Source: Gemmatimonadota bacterium
GTDB taxonomy: Bacteria; JAAXHH01
Reading direction: 5' to 3'
Assembly (NCBI GenBank): GCA_009837395.1
Contig: VXTP01000043.1
Location: 186,001-250,000, forward strand
Length of the DNA: 64,000 bases
Shown here: positions 25,908-34,371 of the stretch, piece by piece
Numbering within the stretch: position 1 is the first letter of the stretch
How the letters are laid out: each line of letters begins with the position of its first letter
Program-made: the position numbers and the translations under genes
The notes under the pieces: model-generated
Databases searched by the model: none
Told to the model about the DNA's origin: nothing
The model's input: the letters and a program-made list of their open reading frames with translations, nothing else

Positions 25908-26687
25908 ATGCGCAAGAGCAAGGTCCTGTCCAAGCTTAGCTCCTCCGGCTTCGTCCGGATGGCCGGTCTCGGCCATTATCTGCCGTTCTACATTCGCTAT
26001 GCCGCCCATTTCAAATACGACGGCCTCTGGTTCGACCTGGAACACCGCGCCATGGATGCCCGGGAGGTCCAGTCCATTCTGGCCATGTGCAAGCAGCATG
26101 ACATCGACTGCATGGTGCGCCCGCCGACCCTGGAAAGGACCCGCCTGTACCGGTACCTGGAGGACGGCGCCACGGGCTTCATGATCCCGTTCATGTCGAC
26201 TGCGGACGTCGCCCGCCATGTCGTTGACTGTACGAAGTTCCCGCCCCTTGGCAACCGGGGCATCGACGGCGCCGGCCTCGACGGCGATTTCGGGATCGAG
26301 GTTTGGAATGAGGGTACGACTTACTTCGAAGACGCCAACCGGGAGACCTTCATCGTCGGCCAGATCGAGACCGTGGAAGGCCTGCGCAACGTGGATGCCA
26401 TCGCGGCCGTGGAAGGGATCGACGTGGTCTTCATCGGTCCCGCCGACCTGACGCACCGCCTGGAGACCGATCCCAACGTAAACTGGACGCTGGACGATGC
26501 CATCTCCAGGGTGTCGGACGCAGCCGAACGGCACGGCAAGGCCTGGGGCATCACGGCGGGCAGCCCGGAACTGGTCGCCCACTACCGCGGCCTGGGCGCC
26601 AGTCTCGTGCCATGGGGCGGCGATTTCAGCCTGATGGGCGTGTTGGAGCAATGCAGCAAAGACCTGGACGCGATTCCCGGCGCGTGA
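25908..26687 (+). CDS. HpcH/HpaI family aldolase
   Basis: A 259-residue metal-dependent aldolase. Motifs: GLWFDLEHRAMD (catalytic-site His/Asp region), TGFMIPFMSTADVARHVVD, PPLGNRGIDGAG, VGQIETVEGL (Glu ligand) and DVVFIGPADLTHRL (Asp ligand), all close to the HpaI/2-dehydro-3-deoxyglucarate aldolase consensus. It should cleave a 2-keto-3-deoxy acid or similar substrate to pyruvate plus an aldehyde. It opens a + strand run with a kelch protein and a PhyH oxygenase after a 188-bp AT-richer spacer from higB. Confidence 0.9.
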   Translation: MRKSKVLSKLSSSGFVRMAGLGHYLPFYIRYAAHFKYDGLWFDLEHRAMDAREVQSILAMCKQHDIDCMVRPPTLERTRLYRYLEDGATGFMIPFMSTADVARHVVDCTKFPPLGNRGIDGAGLDGDFGIEVWNEGTTYFEDANRETFIVGQIETVEGLRNVDAIAAVEGIDVVFIGPADLTHRLETDPNVNWTLDDAISRVSDAAERHGKAWGITAGSPELVAHYRGLGASLVPWGGDFSLMGVLEQCSKDLDAIPGA

Positions 26688-26727
26688 TTCGAATTACTTC
26701 CAAGGCGACAACTTAAGTGATCTCGAT

Positions 26728-27687
26728 TTGGGCTATCATTGGACGCAGGTGACTGCCCGCGCCCCCTTCGCGCCCCGCGACGGGGCCGGCGCATTGATTT
26801 TCGACGACGCCATGTGGTTGATCGGCGGCTGGAATCCGCGCGACAAGCTGCATTACCCAAGGGTCTGCAGCAATGATGTCTGGCGATCCACCGACGGGCG
26901 GGACTGGTCGCAAGTAAAACCCAACATCTACCTCGACGAGTCCTTCGATACGAAGCGGGACTGGGCGGGCAGACACACGGGCGGATACGCCGTTCACGAC
27001 CGTCGCATGTGGCTGATCGGCGGCGACGCCAACCAGGGGTATCACCAGGGCGATGTCTGGTCGTCGGCTAACGGGCGGGACTGGCACTGCGTGCTCGAAG
27101 AAGCCCCCTGGGCACCCCGCGTGCTGCACGGCGCGGTGGCCTGGATGGGCAGACTCTGGGTATGGGGCGGACAGACCATGCCCGGCTTCGCCGGTGGCAA
27201 GGACCGTTTCTACGATGACGTGTGGGTCTCGGCAGACGGATCAGATTGGACGAGGCTCGAATCAACAACGCCCCGGTGGGCGCCCCGCGGCATGGTGGGC
27301 GGAAGCGTCGTGCATCGAGGTCGTTTCTGGGTACTCGGCGGCGGTACGTACGAAACGCCGGAGACGCCCGATCGGACGTTTCACAATGATGTGTGGAGTA
27401 CCTCCGACGGCGTCCACTGGGCGTGCCACAGCCGTAACGCACCCTGGTCGCCGCGGCAGTATCACGGGACCGCCGTGTTCGACGGCCGGATGTGGGTGCT
27501 GGCGGGTTGGAACGGCGTTAACCTGAACGACGTCTGGTACTCGTCCGACGGCACAGACTGGTTCGAAGTACCGGACACGCCCTGGCCGGCCCGGCACGCG
27601 GCCAGTGTCTTCGTGTACCGCGATGCACTCTGGGTCGTCGCGGGCAGTCACATGGCGTCGGACGTATGGAGACTGGAACGGGTATGA
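26728..27687 (+). CDS. Kelch-type beta-propeller protein
   Basis: A 319-residue protein with five to six repeats of about 50 residues, each built on a NDVWxSxDGxDW core followed by PWxPR and then a WxxGG strand (for example WLIGGWNP, WLIGGDAN, VWGGQTMP, WVLGGGTY, WVLAGWNG). This is a six-bladed kelch propeller. No signal peptide is visible. The frame is open upstream to the aldolase end without an ATG; TTG 26728 is the first plausible start and lacks a good ribosome site, so the N-terminus is uncertain. Its TGA overlaps the ATG of the PhyH gene. A sialidase-like, lectin or scaffold role cannot be chosen. Confidence 0.8.
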   Translation: MGYHWTQVTARAPFAPRDGAGALIFDDAMWLIGGWNPRDKLHYPRVCSNDVWRSTDGRDWSQVKPNIYLDESFDTKRDWAGRHTGGYAVHDRRMWLIGGDANQGYHQGDVWSSANGRDWHCVLEEAPWAPRVLHGAVAWMGRLWVWGGQTMPGFAGGKDRFYDDVWVSADGSDWTRLESTTPRWAPRGMVGGSVVHRGRFWVLGGGTYETPETPDRTFHNDVWSTSDGVHWACHSRNAPWSPRQYHGTAVFDGRMWVLAGWNGVNLNDVWYSSDGTDWFEVPDTPWPARHAASVFVYRDALWVVAGSHMASDVWRLERV

Positions 27688-28520
27688 CGACACAGACCCC
27701 GGTGCCCTTCCTGACACCGGAAGAGAAGTGGCATTTCGAGCTGCAGGGCTACCTGCTGCTGCCTGGCGTCGTTCCGGACGCCGACCTGTCCGAGATGCGT
27801 CCGGTCCTGGACGGCTGGCTGACCGCGGACGAGAAGGACATTCCCGCTCCACTCAAGCGGGGACGCCAGGAGCCGAACAAGACCCATATCGGCCATATCC
27901 ACTATGGCCACGAGGTGTTCCAGCGGCTCAACATGAACCCGGAGATCATCCGCGTGGTAGCCGGGTTGACCTGGGGTTGTCCCCGTCTGATGCACTGCGT
28001 ATTCACCCACATGGTCAAGGGCCCGGAAGAACTGCGCTTTCACCGGGATGACGACGGCGTCAAGGTCACCCACGGATTCCGCAATCCGAACAACGATTTC
28101 CAGGTGGCGGACGGCGAGATCTACTGCAGCCACCTGGCCACCTGGGTCGCCCTGGCCGACGTGCCGCCCGGCACGGGATTCTGCCTGGTCCCCGGCAGCC
28201 ATAAATCTACGATTCCCGAGCCGGAAGGTCTACCCGTCGAGCACGATCCTCCCACTTCGATTACGATCCCAATGAAGGCAGGAGACGTCGTCATCTTCTC
28301 TACCCGCCTGCTGCACAACGCCAGTCCGTGGACCCGGGACTATCCCCGCCTGAACATCTTCCAGCGGTACGTCTTCAGCTGGTTCTTCGACCTGCCCCAC
28401 CTTTACCCGCTGGAGGAGCACCGCGGGAAGCTCTCGGACGATATGTACGAGTTGGAGAAAATGACCCGCGACGAGAAGCAGGTCGTCAAGCGGGTGCGGG
28501 AGCGACTGGCCGGCGCGTAG
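27684..28520 (+). CDS. Phytanoyl-CoA dioxygenase (PhyH) family oxygenase
   Basis: A 278-residue Fe(II)/2-oxoglutarate-type oxygenase. The iron site HxD is in LRFHRDDDGV, the distal His in TRLLHNASPWTRD, and the 2-oxoglutarate-binding Arg in YPRLNIFQRY. GTGFCLVPGSHKS is the typical cupin turn. ATG 27684 overlaps the kelch stop (ATGA), so the upstream in-frame start at 27666 is unlikely. Substrate unknown; PhyH paralogues are also present at 31535 and 36086. Confidence 0.9.
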   Translation: MTTQTPVPFLTPEEKWHFELQGYLLLPGVVPDADLSEMRPVLDGWLTADEKDIPAPLKRGRQEPNKTHIGHIHYGHEVFQRLNMNPEIIRVVAGLTWGCPRLMHCVFTHMVKGPEELRFHRDDDGVKVTHGFRNPNNDFQVADGEIYCSHLATWVALADVPPGTGFCLVPGSHKSTIPEPEGLPVEHDPPTSITIPMKAGDVVIFSTRLLHNASPWTRDYPRLNIFQRYVFSWFFDLPHLYPLEEHRGKLSDDMYELEKMTRDEKQVVKRVRERLAGA

Positions 28521-28563
28521 AAGCGGTTGCGTAGACGCGGGCGCGATCACTCCTCCTGTCCGC

Positions 28564-29715
28564 CTACGCCTCGTGCACGATCGTGTTTACCTGGTGCTTC
28601 TCGATGTAATCCCGGTCGATCTCGGCGCCCAGACCCGGGCCCTGGGGGACGGGAACGCATCCGTGTTCATCGATGTTCTCCAGCTCATCGGTGAATTCCG
28701 GCGCGTAAACGGGCGGCTTGGTCTTCTTAATCCCGGGATGCACGAGCCCCAGTTCGTAGTAGTTGCTGTTCCGGACGGATGCCATGATATGACGGTGAGC
28801 CAGGCCGCCGCCGTGGAGTTCCATGTCCAGCCCGAGGCCCTCGGCCGCGTGGGCGATCTTCATTACGCCGGTGATGCCGCCGTCCTCGTAGACCCCGGAC
28901 CGCACGAAGTCCGTTCCCCCGTTGACGACGAAATCGACGTGCTGCTCCAGGCCAAAGATATGCTCGGTCTGCAGGATCGACGTGGTGATGTGTTCCCGCA
29001 GCTTCTTGTGGCCGAATATGGACACGCCGCCGTCCTTGTAGGGATCTTCCAGCCAGAAGAACCCGGCTTCGTCGCAGGCCCGCCCCACCTTGAGCGCGTC
29101 CGCCCAGGTATTGTATTCGCAGGCGGGATCGATCATGAGGTCCATGCCGTCTCCCACGCGCTTTCCCGTGACCTTCACGTTGGCGACCTCGCGCTCGATG
29201 GGAGCGTTGCCCCAGCCGTGTATCTTGAAGGCGCGGTATCCCAGGTCCCGGCACTGTTCGGCGAAGTCCGCGAAGGCCTCGGGCGTGTGCAGACCGCCGT
29301 TTTCGTCGCCGTGGTACGTGCTCGCGTAAGCCGGAAGGGAAGTCCGGTAACCGCCCAGCAACTGGTAGACGGGCGCGTTGTAGTACTTGCCCGCGAAGTC
29401 CCACAACGCCACGTCCACCGCGCCGATCTGGGTGCGGTCGGTGTGCCGCAGGCCCCGCTTCAGATCGTTATAGGTCTTCTCCCGCTCGAAGGGATTGCTG
29501 CCCAGCAGGTACTGGACCGCCGCACCCGACGGAGAGGGACCGCCCAGGTATTCCCCGACGATGCCTAGATTGGTGTGTATCCGCAACAGGCCACCGCCGA
29601 GCTTGCGCGTGGCGCCTTTCTCGTACACCAGGTTGAATCCGTTATAGTCCACGCCCATGTTTTCGACGGTGTGCTGAAAAACAACGGTTTCGATTTTAGT
29701 GATTTCCGGGGTCAT
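28564..29715 (-). CDS. Mandelate racemase/muconate lactonizing enzyme family protein
   Basis: A 383-residue enolase-superfamily enzyme. QIGAVDVALWDFAGKYYNAP marks the family; the second-strand motif is FKIHGWG, a Lys-x-His in place of Lys-x-Lys. Metal ligands are Asp in LMIDPACEYN, Glu in FWLEDPYKDGG, and Glu in ILQTEH. A late His lies in DMELHGGGLAHRH. It probably dehydrates or racemises an acid sugar; sequence does not match DgoD closely. GAGGGAGGT just upstream is the ribosome site. Its ATG overlaps the stop of a small upstream frame. Confidence 0.88.
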   Translation of the reverse strand: MTPEITKIETVVFQHTVENMGVDYNGFNLVYEKGATRKLGGGLLRIHTNLGIVGEYLGGPSPSGAAVQYLLGSNPFEREKTYNDLKRGLRHTDRTQIGAVDVALWDFAGKYYNAPVYQLLGGYRTSLPAYASTYHGDENGGLHTPEAFADFAEQCRDLGYRAFKIHGWGNAPIEREVANVKVTGKRVGDGMDLMIDPACEYNTWADALKVGRACDEAGFFWLEDPYKDGGVSIFGHKKLREHITTSILQTEHIFGLEQHVDFVVNGGTDFVRSGVYEDGGITGVMKIAHAAEGLGLDMELHGGGLAHRHIMASVRNSNYYELGLVHPGIKKTKPPVYAPEFTDELENIDEHGCVPVPQGPGLGAEIDRDYIEKHQVNTIVHEA

Positions 29716-29984
29716 GGCCGGGAACCTCCCTCGAGATAGATTAGTGGGTCGGACAAAGGTTTCGGTTCTGGTTTCATCGGGCCGAATTCCGATTTCATCC
29801 TTCTTTTCATCCAGTCTTTCTTCTTCCGGTGCGTTTTTTTGGTCAGGTCCAGTCCTTCATCCTTCTTTAATACGAAACGTACTATCGGTTTCTCGCCGAG
29901 CGATCCGTGCTTCCACTTTCCCGTGCCTTCCGGAGCTTCTGCTTCCATCTTCGGTCCTTTTGTTCTTCTTTCCGGCCTTTTCAT
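29712..29984 (-). CDS. Possible small basic Lys-rich protein (90 aa)
   Basis: A 90-residue frame with about one quarter Lys/Arg (KKTHRKKKDWMKRRMKSEFG), also rich in Pro and Glu, and without a hydrophobic core. The stop overlaps the ATG of the enolase-superfamily gene as ATGA, and its last codons contain that gene's ribosome site, which is the pattern of a coupled upstream gene. No family was recognised, and composition differs from neighbours. It could be a regulatory leader peptide, a nucleic-acid-binding protein or a chance frame. Confidence 0.35.
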   Translation of the reverse strand: MKRPERRTKGPKMEAEAPEGTGKWKHGSLGEKPIVRFVLKKDEGLDLTKKTHRKKKDWMKRRMKSEFGPMKPEPKPLSDPLIYLEGGSRP

Positions 29985-30146
29985 CCGGTTTTACTTTTTC
30001 ATCTTCGCATCCGAGTTCGATCTGATTTTGAACGTAATAATTTTAAAACAAATATAATTAATAAATATAGTTCTAAACGTACTATAATAAATCGCAGTAT
30101 TGAAACCCGCGAACTTTCGCCCCTGAGTTCCACATCGATAAAGTGT
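29985..30146. promoter_or_regulatory. AT-rich intergenic segment with inverted repeat
   Basis: This spacer is strikingly AT-rich compared with the rest of the window, especially 30030-30100. TATAGT (30066-30071) and ACTATA (30081-30086) form an inverted repeat. Several -10-like hexamers occur on both strands. It follows the amidohydrolase stop and precedes the small basic frame, so it is the likely promoter region for the latter and the enolase-superfamily gene. Confidence 0.4.
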
Positions 30147-31373
30147 TCACTTCACCTTCCTGATGTCCCGAATGGCCCCGTACGGCACCCCGGTGATATC
30201 CACCATTTCCTGGGCCCGGCGCTCCGTCTCCGCGACCTCTTCTTTCACGTCTTCCGGATGATAAACCCGGCCGGCCCGTACGGTAAGTTGCGGCGTGATC
30301 ATGCTTCCGCCGGTTTCCTCCCTGCCGTGGGCATCGGTAAAGGTAAACTGGCCTTCCTCCACGCTGAAAACAGCAATGTCGGCGACGCTTCCTTCCTTCA
30401 GCGTTCCGATTTCATCCGATCGTTTCAGGATTCGTGCGGGATTGATGGTCGTCTGTCGCACGATCTCCTCGAAATCCAGCCCCATATTCAGCAGTTTTGA
30501 TGCCGTTTCGGGCAGGCTGTGCACCGGGGACTTCAGGCTGTAGACGTGCAGATCCGTGCTTATCACGTCGGAAAGGAAACCCAGTTCGACCGCGCGCTTC
30601 GCGATCCCGTAGTGAAAGCTCCCGGCGCCGTGGCCCAGGTCGAAGAACACGCCGCGCGCTCTGGCTTCGTACACCTCGGGAATCACCCGGTCTTCATCGC
30701 CGAGGATGTGATCTCCCTTGCCCTGGTAGCAGTGGGTCACGATATCGCCCGGACGAAGTAGCTCCAGGATATCCGGAAGGGCAACGCCCTTGTCGATGTG
30801 GACCATGACCCGGGTGTCCACCATTTCCGCGGCTTCGACGGCCCGCCGGAGCGGTTCCACGCCGTGGCTTCCCACCTGGAAGGCTCCCTGCCGGACCTTG
30901 ACGCCCACGCAGTGTTGCGGCCACATGGAAATGACCCGGGCCGTGTGTTCGGGATCGGCGTTCTTGATGTCCTCCATCTCGCCGCGCATGGAATTCAGGA
31001 GCCCGATGCTGCTGATGTGAACGAAGGTGAGTATCTCGGTCCTGGACGGTTCGATGATGTACTCGAGAAAGCCGCGCAGGTTGGTCCATCCCGGGCTTCC
31101 AGCGTCTACGATCGTCGTCACGCCGGTCGCCAGGCAGAGGGCGTCGGCCTTGATGCCGAAGGTCGTGGCGCCGGCGTATACGTGGGCGTGCAGATCGATC
31201 CAGCCGGGCGTTAGAAACTTGCCCGAAACGTCGATGGTCGTGTGCGCGCCGGCTTCAATACGATCGGAAACAGCGGCTATTTTGCCGTTAGTGATCCCTA
31301 CGTCGCCTCTTCCGTTCTTCTGCTGGGAGGGATCGACAATCGTCGCGCCCGACAGCACCAGGTCGAAAGCCAT
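30147..31373 (-). CDS. Amidohydrolase/deacetylase family metallohydrolase
   Basis: A 408-residue dihydroorotase-like TIM-barrel amidohydrolase. Metal ligands: DLHAHVYAG (HxH), GVKVRQGAF (Lys region), VMVHIDKG and VTHCYQG (His), and SDVISTDLHVYS (Asp). The C-terminus carries NPARILKRSDEIGTLKEGSVADIAVF. The EF_0837/AHA_3915 subgroup, which this resembles, is thought to hydrolyse N-acyl or cyclic amides. It is divergent from a PhyH gene across 160 bp. Confidence 0.88.
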   Translation of the reverse strand: MAFDLVLSGATIVDPSQQKNGRGDVGITNGKIAAVSDRIEAGAHTTIDVSGKFLTPGWIDLHAHVYAGATTFGIKADALCLATGVTTIVDAGSPGWTNLRGFLEYIIEPSRTEILTFVHISSIGLLNSMRGEMEDIKNADPEHTARVISMWPQHCVGVKVRQGAFQVGSHGVEPLRRAVEAAEMVDTRVMVHIDKGVALPDILELLRPGDIVTHCYQGKGDHILGDEDRVIPEVYEARARGVFFDLGHGAGSFHYGIAKRAVELGFLSDVISTDLHVYSLKSPVHSLPETASKLLNMGLDFEEIVRQTTINPARILKRSDEIGTLKEGSVADIAVFSVEEGQFTFTDAHGREETGGSMITPQLTVRAGRVYHPEDVKEEVAETERRAQEMVDITGVPYGAIRDIRKVK

Positions 31374-31438
31374 GGAAAACCTCCGGAATCGGTTTCATTC
31401 GGACGTCGCAGTCCTGATTCCCTTCAGCACCCTAGTTA

Positions 31439-31467
31439 TTGACATTTGAAAAGTATAATCATATCGT
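31439..31467 (+). promoter_or_regulatory. Sigma70-type promoter upstream of PhyH gene
   Basis: TTGACA (31439-31444), a 17-bp spacer and TATCGT (31462-31467) lie about 68 bp before the ATG. A perfect TATAAT at 31454 sits inside the spacer and could serve a second, -35-less start. Confidence 0.5.
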
Positions 31468-31534
31468 TTTCTCGCATCAATGGACTTAACCCCAATGGAA
31501 TTAACCCGGTCCAGCCACCTGAAGGATTCGCGCC

Positions 31535-32368
31535 ATGGCGAGCGGTCTGACCGACCAACAGAAAAACCAGTATCTCGACGACGGCTACCTGCCTATCGAA
31601 AAGCTGTTCGATCCCGCTTCGCTCGATCCCCTGATCACGGAGTTGAACGAGGTCATCGATGCATGGGCGGAGCGGTATCACGGGGAAGGAAGGCTGTCGG
31701 AGCGGTTTGCGGACGAGCCCTTCGAGCGGAGACTATTCCTGATCCATGAGGCCATGGACGGCCAGTGCAGGGAGCTGCTCGAAGCTGTGCTGGGCAAACG
31801 GAAGACCGCGGGCATGTTTCACGTCATGACCCTCCACGAGATCCTGGACGTGGTCGAATCCCTCATCGGCCCGGAGATCCTCGTCCATCCCCAGTTCAAC
31901 TCCCGGGCCAAGCTTCCGGACCGGACTTCCGTCGTGGACTGGCACCAGGACATCGGGTTCCTGGATCCGGACGTGATGCAGACCTTTATGGTCAATTTCT
32001 GGCTGCCGCTGGTGGATACGGACGAACACAACGGCTGCCTGGAGGTCATCCGCGGCAGTCACCGCAGCGAACGCCTTCCGTTCGAGGATTCACCCGAGAA
32101 CATCGTTCCCGGCGCTCTGCCCGCCGGCGAGCGGGTATCCTGTCCCATTCCCAGGGGCGGGGTGCTCCTGCTGCAGCACACCACGGTGCACCGATCCGCG
32201 CCGAATTACTCGGATCACATACGATGGAGCCTGGACATCCGGTACAGCGACTGGCGAAAGCCCACGGGAAGGGACGACGTCCCGGGCTTTATCGCCCGCA
32301 GCCGGTCCCATCCCGATAAGGTCGCCACCGGGCACGAGGCCTGGCAGCGGTTGTTCGAACTGGCGTAA
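31535..32368 (+). CDS. Phytanoyl-CoA dioxygenase (PhyH) family oxygenase
   Basis: A 277-residue non-heme iron oxygenase. The HxD pair is in VVDWHQDIGFLDPD, the distal His in TTVHRSAPNYSDH and the cofactor Arg in IRWSLDIRY. NGCLEVIRGSHRSE is the usual turn. GAAGGA at 31521-31526 supports the ATG. The stop is nine bases before the first of two permease genes, suggesting that the permease imports, and this enzyme hydroxylates, a common substrate (inference). Confidence 0.9.
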   Translation: MASGLTDQQKNQYLDDGYLPIEKLFDPASLDPLITELNEVIDAWAERYHGEGRLSERFADEPFERRLFLIHEAMDGQCRELLEAVLGKRKTAGMFHVMTLHEILDVVESLIGPEILVHPQFNSRAKLPDRTSVVDWHQDIGFLDPDVMQTFMVNFWLPLVDTDEHNGCLEVIRGSHRSERLPFEDSPENIVPGALPAGERVSCPIPRGGVLLLQHTTVHRSAPNYSDHIRWSLDIRYSDWRKPTGRDDVPGFIARSRSHPDKVATGHEAWQRLFELA

Positions 32369-32377
32369 AAAAGGTCC

Positions 32378-34141
32378 ATGGACAACGATAGCCCAAACCA
32401 CCAGTCCGGCGTTCGATACGAGGCGGACGAAAGACCTCCGTTTCTCCTGGCCATCGGACTCGGTCTCCAGTTCGCCCTGCTCACCGTGGGTAGCGTATTC
32501 CTGAAAGTCGCCATCGTGAGCCGCGCCGGAGGCGCCGGCGAGGACTATCTGGTATGGGCGGTTTTCGCCGCTGCCATCATCACCGGAACGACCACGATCA
32601 TCCAGGTTTTGCGCGTAGGACGCATCGGTGCGGGCTATGTGCTCCTGATGGGCACGTCGGGCAGTTTCATCGCGATCTGCATTTCAGCCCTGCTGGAGGG
32701 CGGTCCCGCGCTGATGGCCACCCTCATCATCGTCTCGTCGCTCTTCCAGTTCCTGCTTTCCGCCCGTCTTTCGCTGCTTCGCCGGATCCTGACGCCGGTC
32801 GTCACCGGTACGGTCATCATGTTGATCCCGGTCTCGATCACGCCCGTCGTCTTCAGAATGCTGGGCGATGTTCCCGAAGGGTTCCCCGAGTCGTCAGCAC
32901 CCGTTATGGTGCTGGCTACCCTGTTGGTCACCATCGTCATCGCATTGAAGGCGAAGTCTTCGCTGAGGCTTTGGGCGCCCGTGATCGGCATGGTCACGGG
33001 ATCCATCGTCGGCGGATACTATGGCTTGTACGACACGGAGCGCGTGATCGCCGCGCCCTGGCTCGGATTACCGGACGGCCACTGGCCGGGTATCGATCTC
33101 TCCTTCGGTACGGCCTTCTGGGCGCTGCTGCCCGCTTTCCTGTTTGTAACACTGGTGGACGCCGTGGATACGATCGGCGATTCGGTCGCGATCCAGCGTA
33201 TATCGTGGCGCCGGCCCCGGGCCGTGGACTATCGGGCGGTGCAGGGCGCCCTGGCCGCGGACGGTACGGGAAATTTCCTTTCCGGCCTGCTGGGCACCAT
33301 ACCCAACACCACCTACTCCTCGAGCATCGCGGTGACGGAACTGACCGGTGTGGCCTCCCGCATGGTCGGACTGGTCGTGGGGGTAATCTATATCCTCGTC
33401 GCGATTGTGCCGAAGGTCCCGGCGGTGGTCCTCGCCATACCGAATCCGGTCGTCGGCAGTTTCCTGCTCGTGTTGCTGGCTATCCTCTTCCTCATCGGCA
33501 TGAAGCTGGTCGTGCAGGACGGGATCGACTACCGAAAGGGGTTGGTGGTCGGGGTGGGCTTCTGGATCGGCGTGGGTTTTCAGAACGACGCGATATTCCC
33601 CACGCTAGTGGCCGACTTCGCCGGTGGATTCCTGCGGAACGGGATGACTTCAGGTGGCATTGCGGCGATCCTCATGACGATGTTTCTGGAACTGGCCGCT
33701 CCCCGCCGGTACCGGATGGAAACCGCATTCGATCTCGCGGCGCTGCCGAAGATCCGAGCTTTTCTGGAAGCATTCGCCATCCGGCAGGGCTGGGACAAGG
33801 AGACGGCGGACCGGCTCGTGGCGGCCAGCGAGGAAACGCTGTTGACGCTTAATCCACGGGAAAGCGAGACCGGCCAACGACGGCGGCTGCTCCTGGTCGT
33901 TCGCCGGGAGGACGAAAGGGCGATCCTGGAATTTGTCGCGGCCACCGGCGAAGGCAACCTCCAGGACAGGATCGAGCTGCTTGGCGACGCGCGGGCCGTG
34001 GAAACGCCCGAGGAAATGGAGGTGTCGCTGCGCCTCCTGAGGCACTTCGCTTCTTCGGTCCGCCATCAGCAGTACCACGACACGGATATCATCACCCTCC
34101 AGGTCGAAGTCCGGTCGACGGATCCGGACGCATCACGTTAA
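32378..34141 (+). CDS. NCS2/SLC23-like permease fused to a RsbW-like C-terminal domain (copy A)
   Basis: A 587-residue protein. Residues about 20-440 form a multi-helix nucleobase/ascorbate-type transporter: GRIGAGYVLLMGTSGSFIAI, the helix-8 block VDTIGDSVAIQ, and the helix-10 block NTTYSSSIAVTELTGVASR. The canonical substrate residues are altered: helix 1 QH is QF, helix-8 Glu is Asp264, and the Q/E/P-N-x-G signature is S-S-I-A. From about residue 445 a soluble domain follows (LPKIRAFLEAFAIRQGW, then ASEETLLTL, LEFVAATGEGNLQDR), which resembles an anti-sigma/GHKL ATPase module without its catalytic Asn and Asp. A close paralogue follows at 34372. Confidence 0.82.
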   Translation: MDNDSPNHQSGVRYEADERPPFLLAIGLGLQFALLTVGSVFLKVAIVSRAGGAGEDYLVWAVFAAAIITGTTTIIQVLRVGRIGAGYVLLMGTSGSFIAICISALLEGGPALMATLIIVSSLFQFLLSARLSLLRRILTPVVTGTVIMLIPVSITPVVFRMLGDVPEGFPESSAPVMVLATLLVTIVIALKAKSSLRLWAPVIGMVTGSIVGGYYGLYDTERVIAAPWLGLPDGHWPGIDLSFGTAFWALLPAFLFVTLVDAVDTIGDSVAIQRISWRRPRAVDYRAVQGALAADGTGNFLSGLLGTIPNTTYSSSIAVTELTGVASRMVGLVVGVIYILVAIVPKVPAVVLAIPNPVVGSFLLVLLAILFLIGMKLVVQDGIDYRKGLVVGVGFWIGVGFQNDAIFPTLVADFAGGFLRNGMTSGGIAAILMTMFLELAAPRRYRMETAFDLAALPKIRAFLEAFAIRQGWDKETADRLVAASEETLLTLNPRESETGQRRRLLLVVRREDERAILEFVAATGEGNLQDRIELLGDARAVETPEEMEVSLRLLRHFASSVRHQQYHDTDIITLQVEVRSTDPDASR

Positions 34142-34165
34142 TTGAGGACCGATCGGCACGCCCGG

Positions 34166-34230
34166 TGTACGCGCCCGATGTACGCCACCGGTGTACGCCA
34201 CCGGTGTACGCCACCGGTGTACGCGGGATG
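34166..34230. repeat. Five tandem copies of a 13-bp unit
   Basis: The unit TGTACGCCACCGG is exact at 34179-34191, 34192-34204 and 34205-34217, with diverged flanking copies at 34166-34178 and 34218-34230. It occupies the start of the 230-bp spacer between the paralogous permease genes. The rest of the spacer shows no gene. Confidence 0.95.
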
Positions 34231-34371
34231 TATCTACAATGGAATGCCTTGACTCGCTGGCGCGTGCCTTTATTTTCCTAACCCTGTAAGCATATTCCAG
34301 ACCCCGTCGACAAACCATTTCCAGTCCCTGCTGAAACAAGACTGCAGCACTGGATTTCGACAGGACACCGC

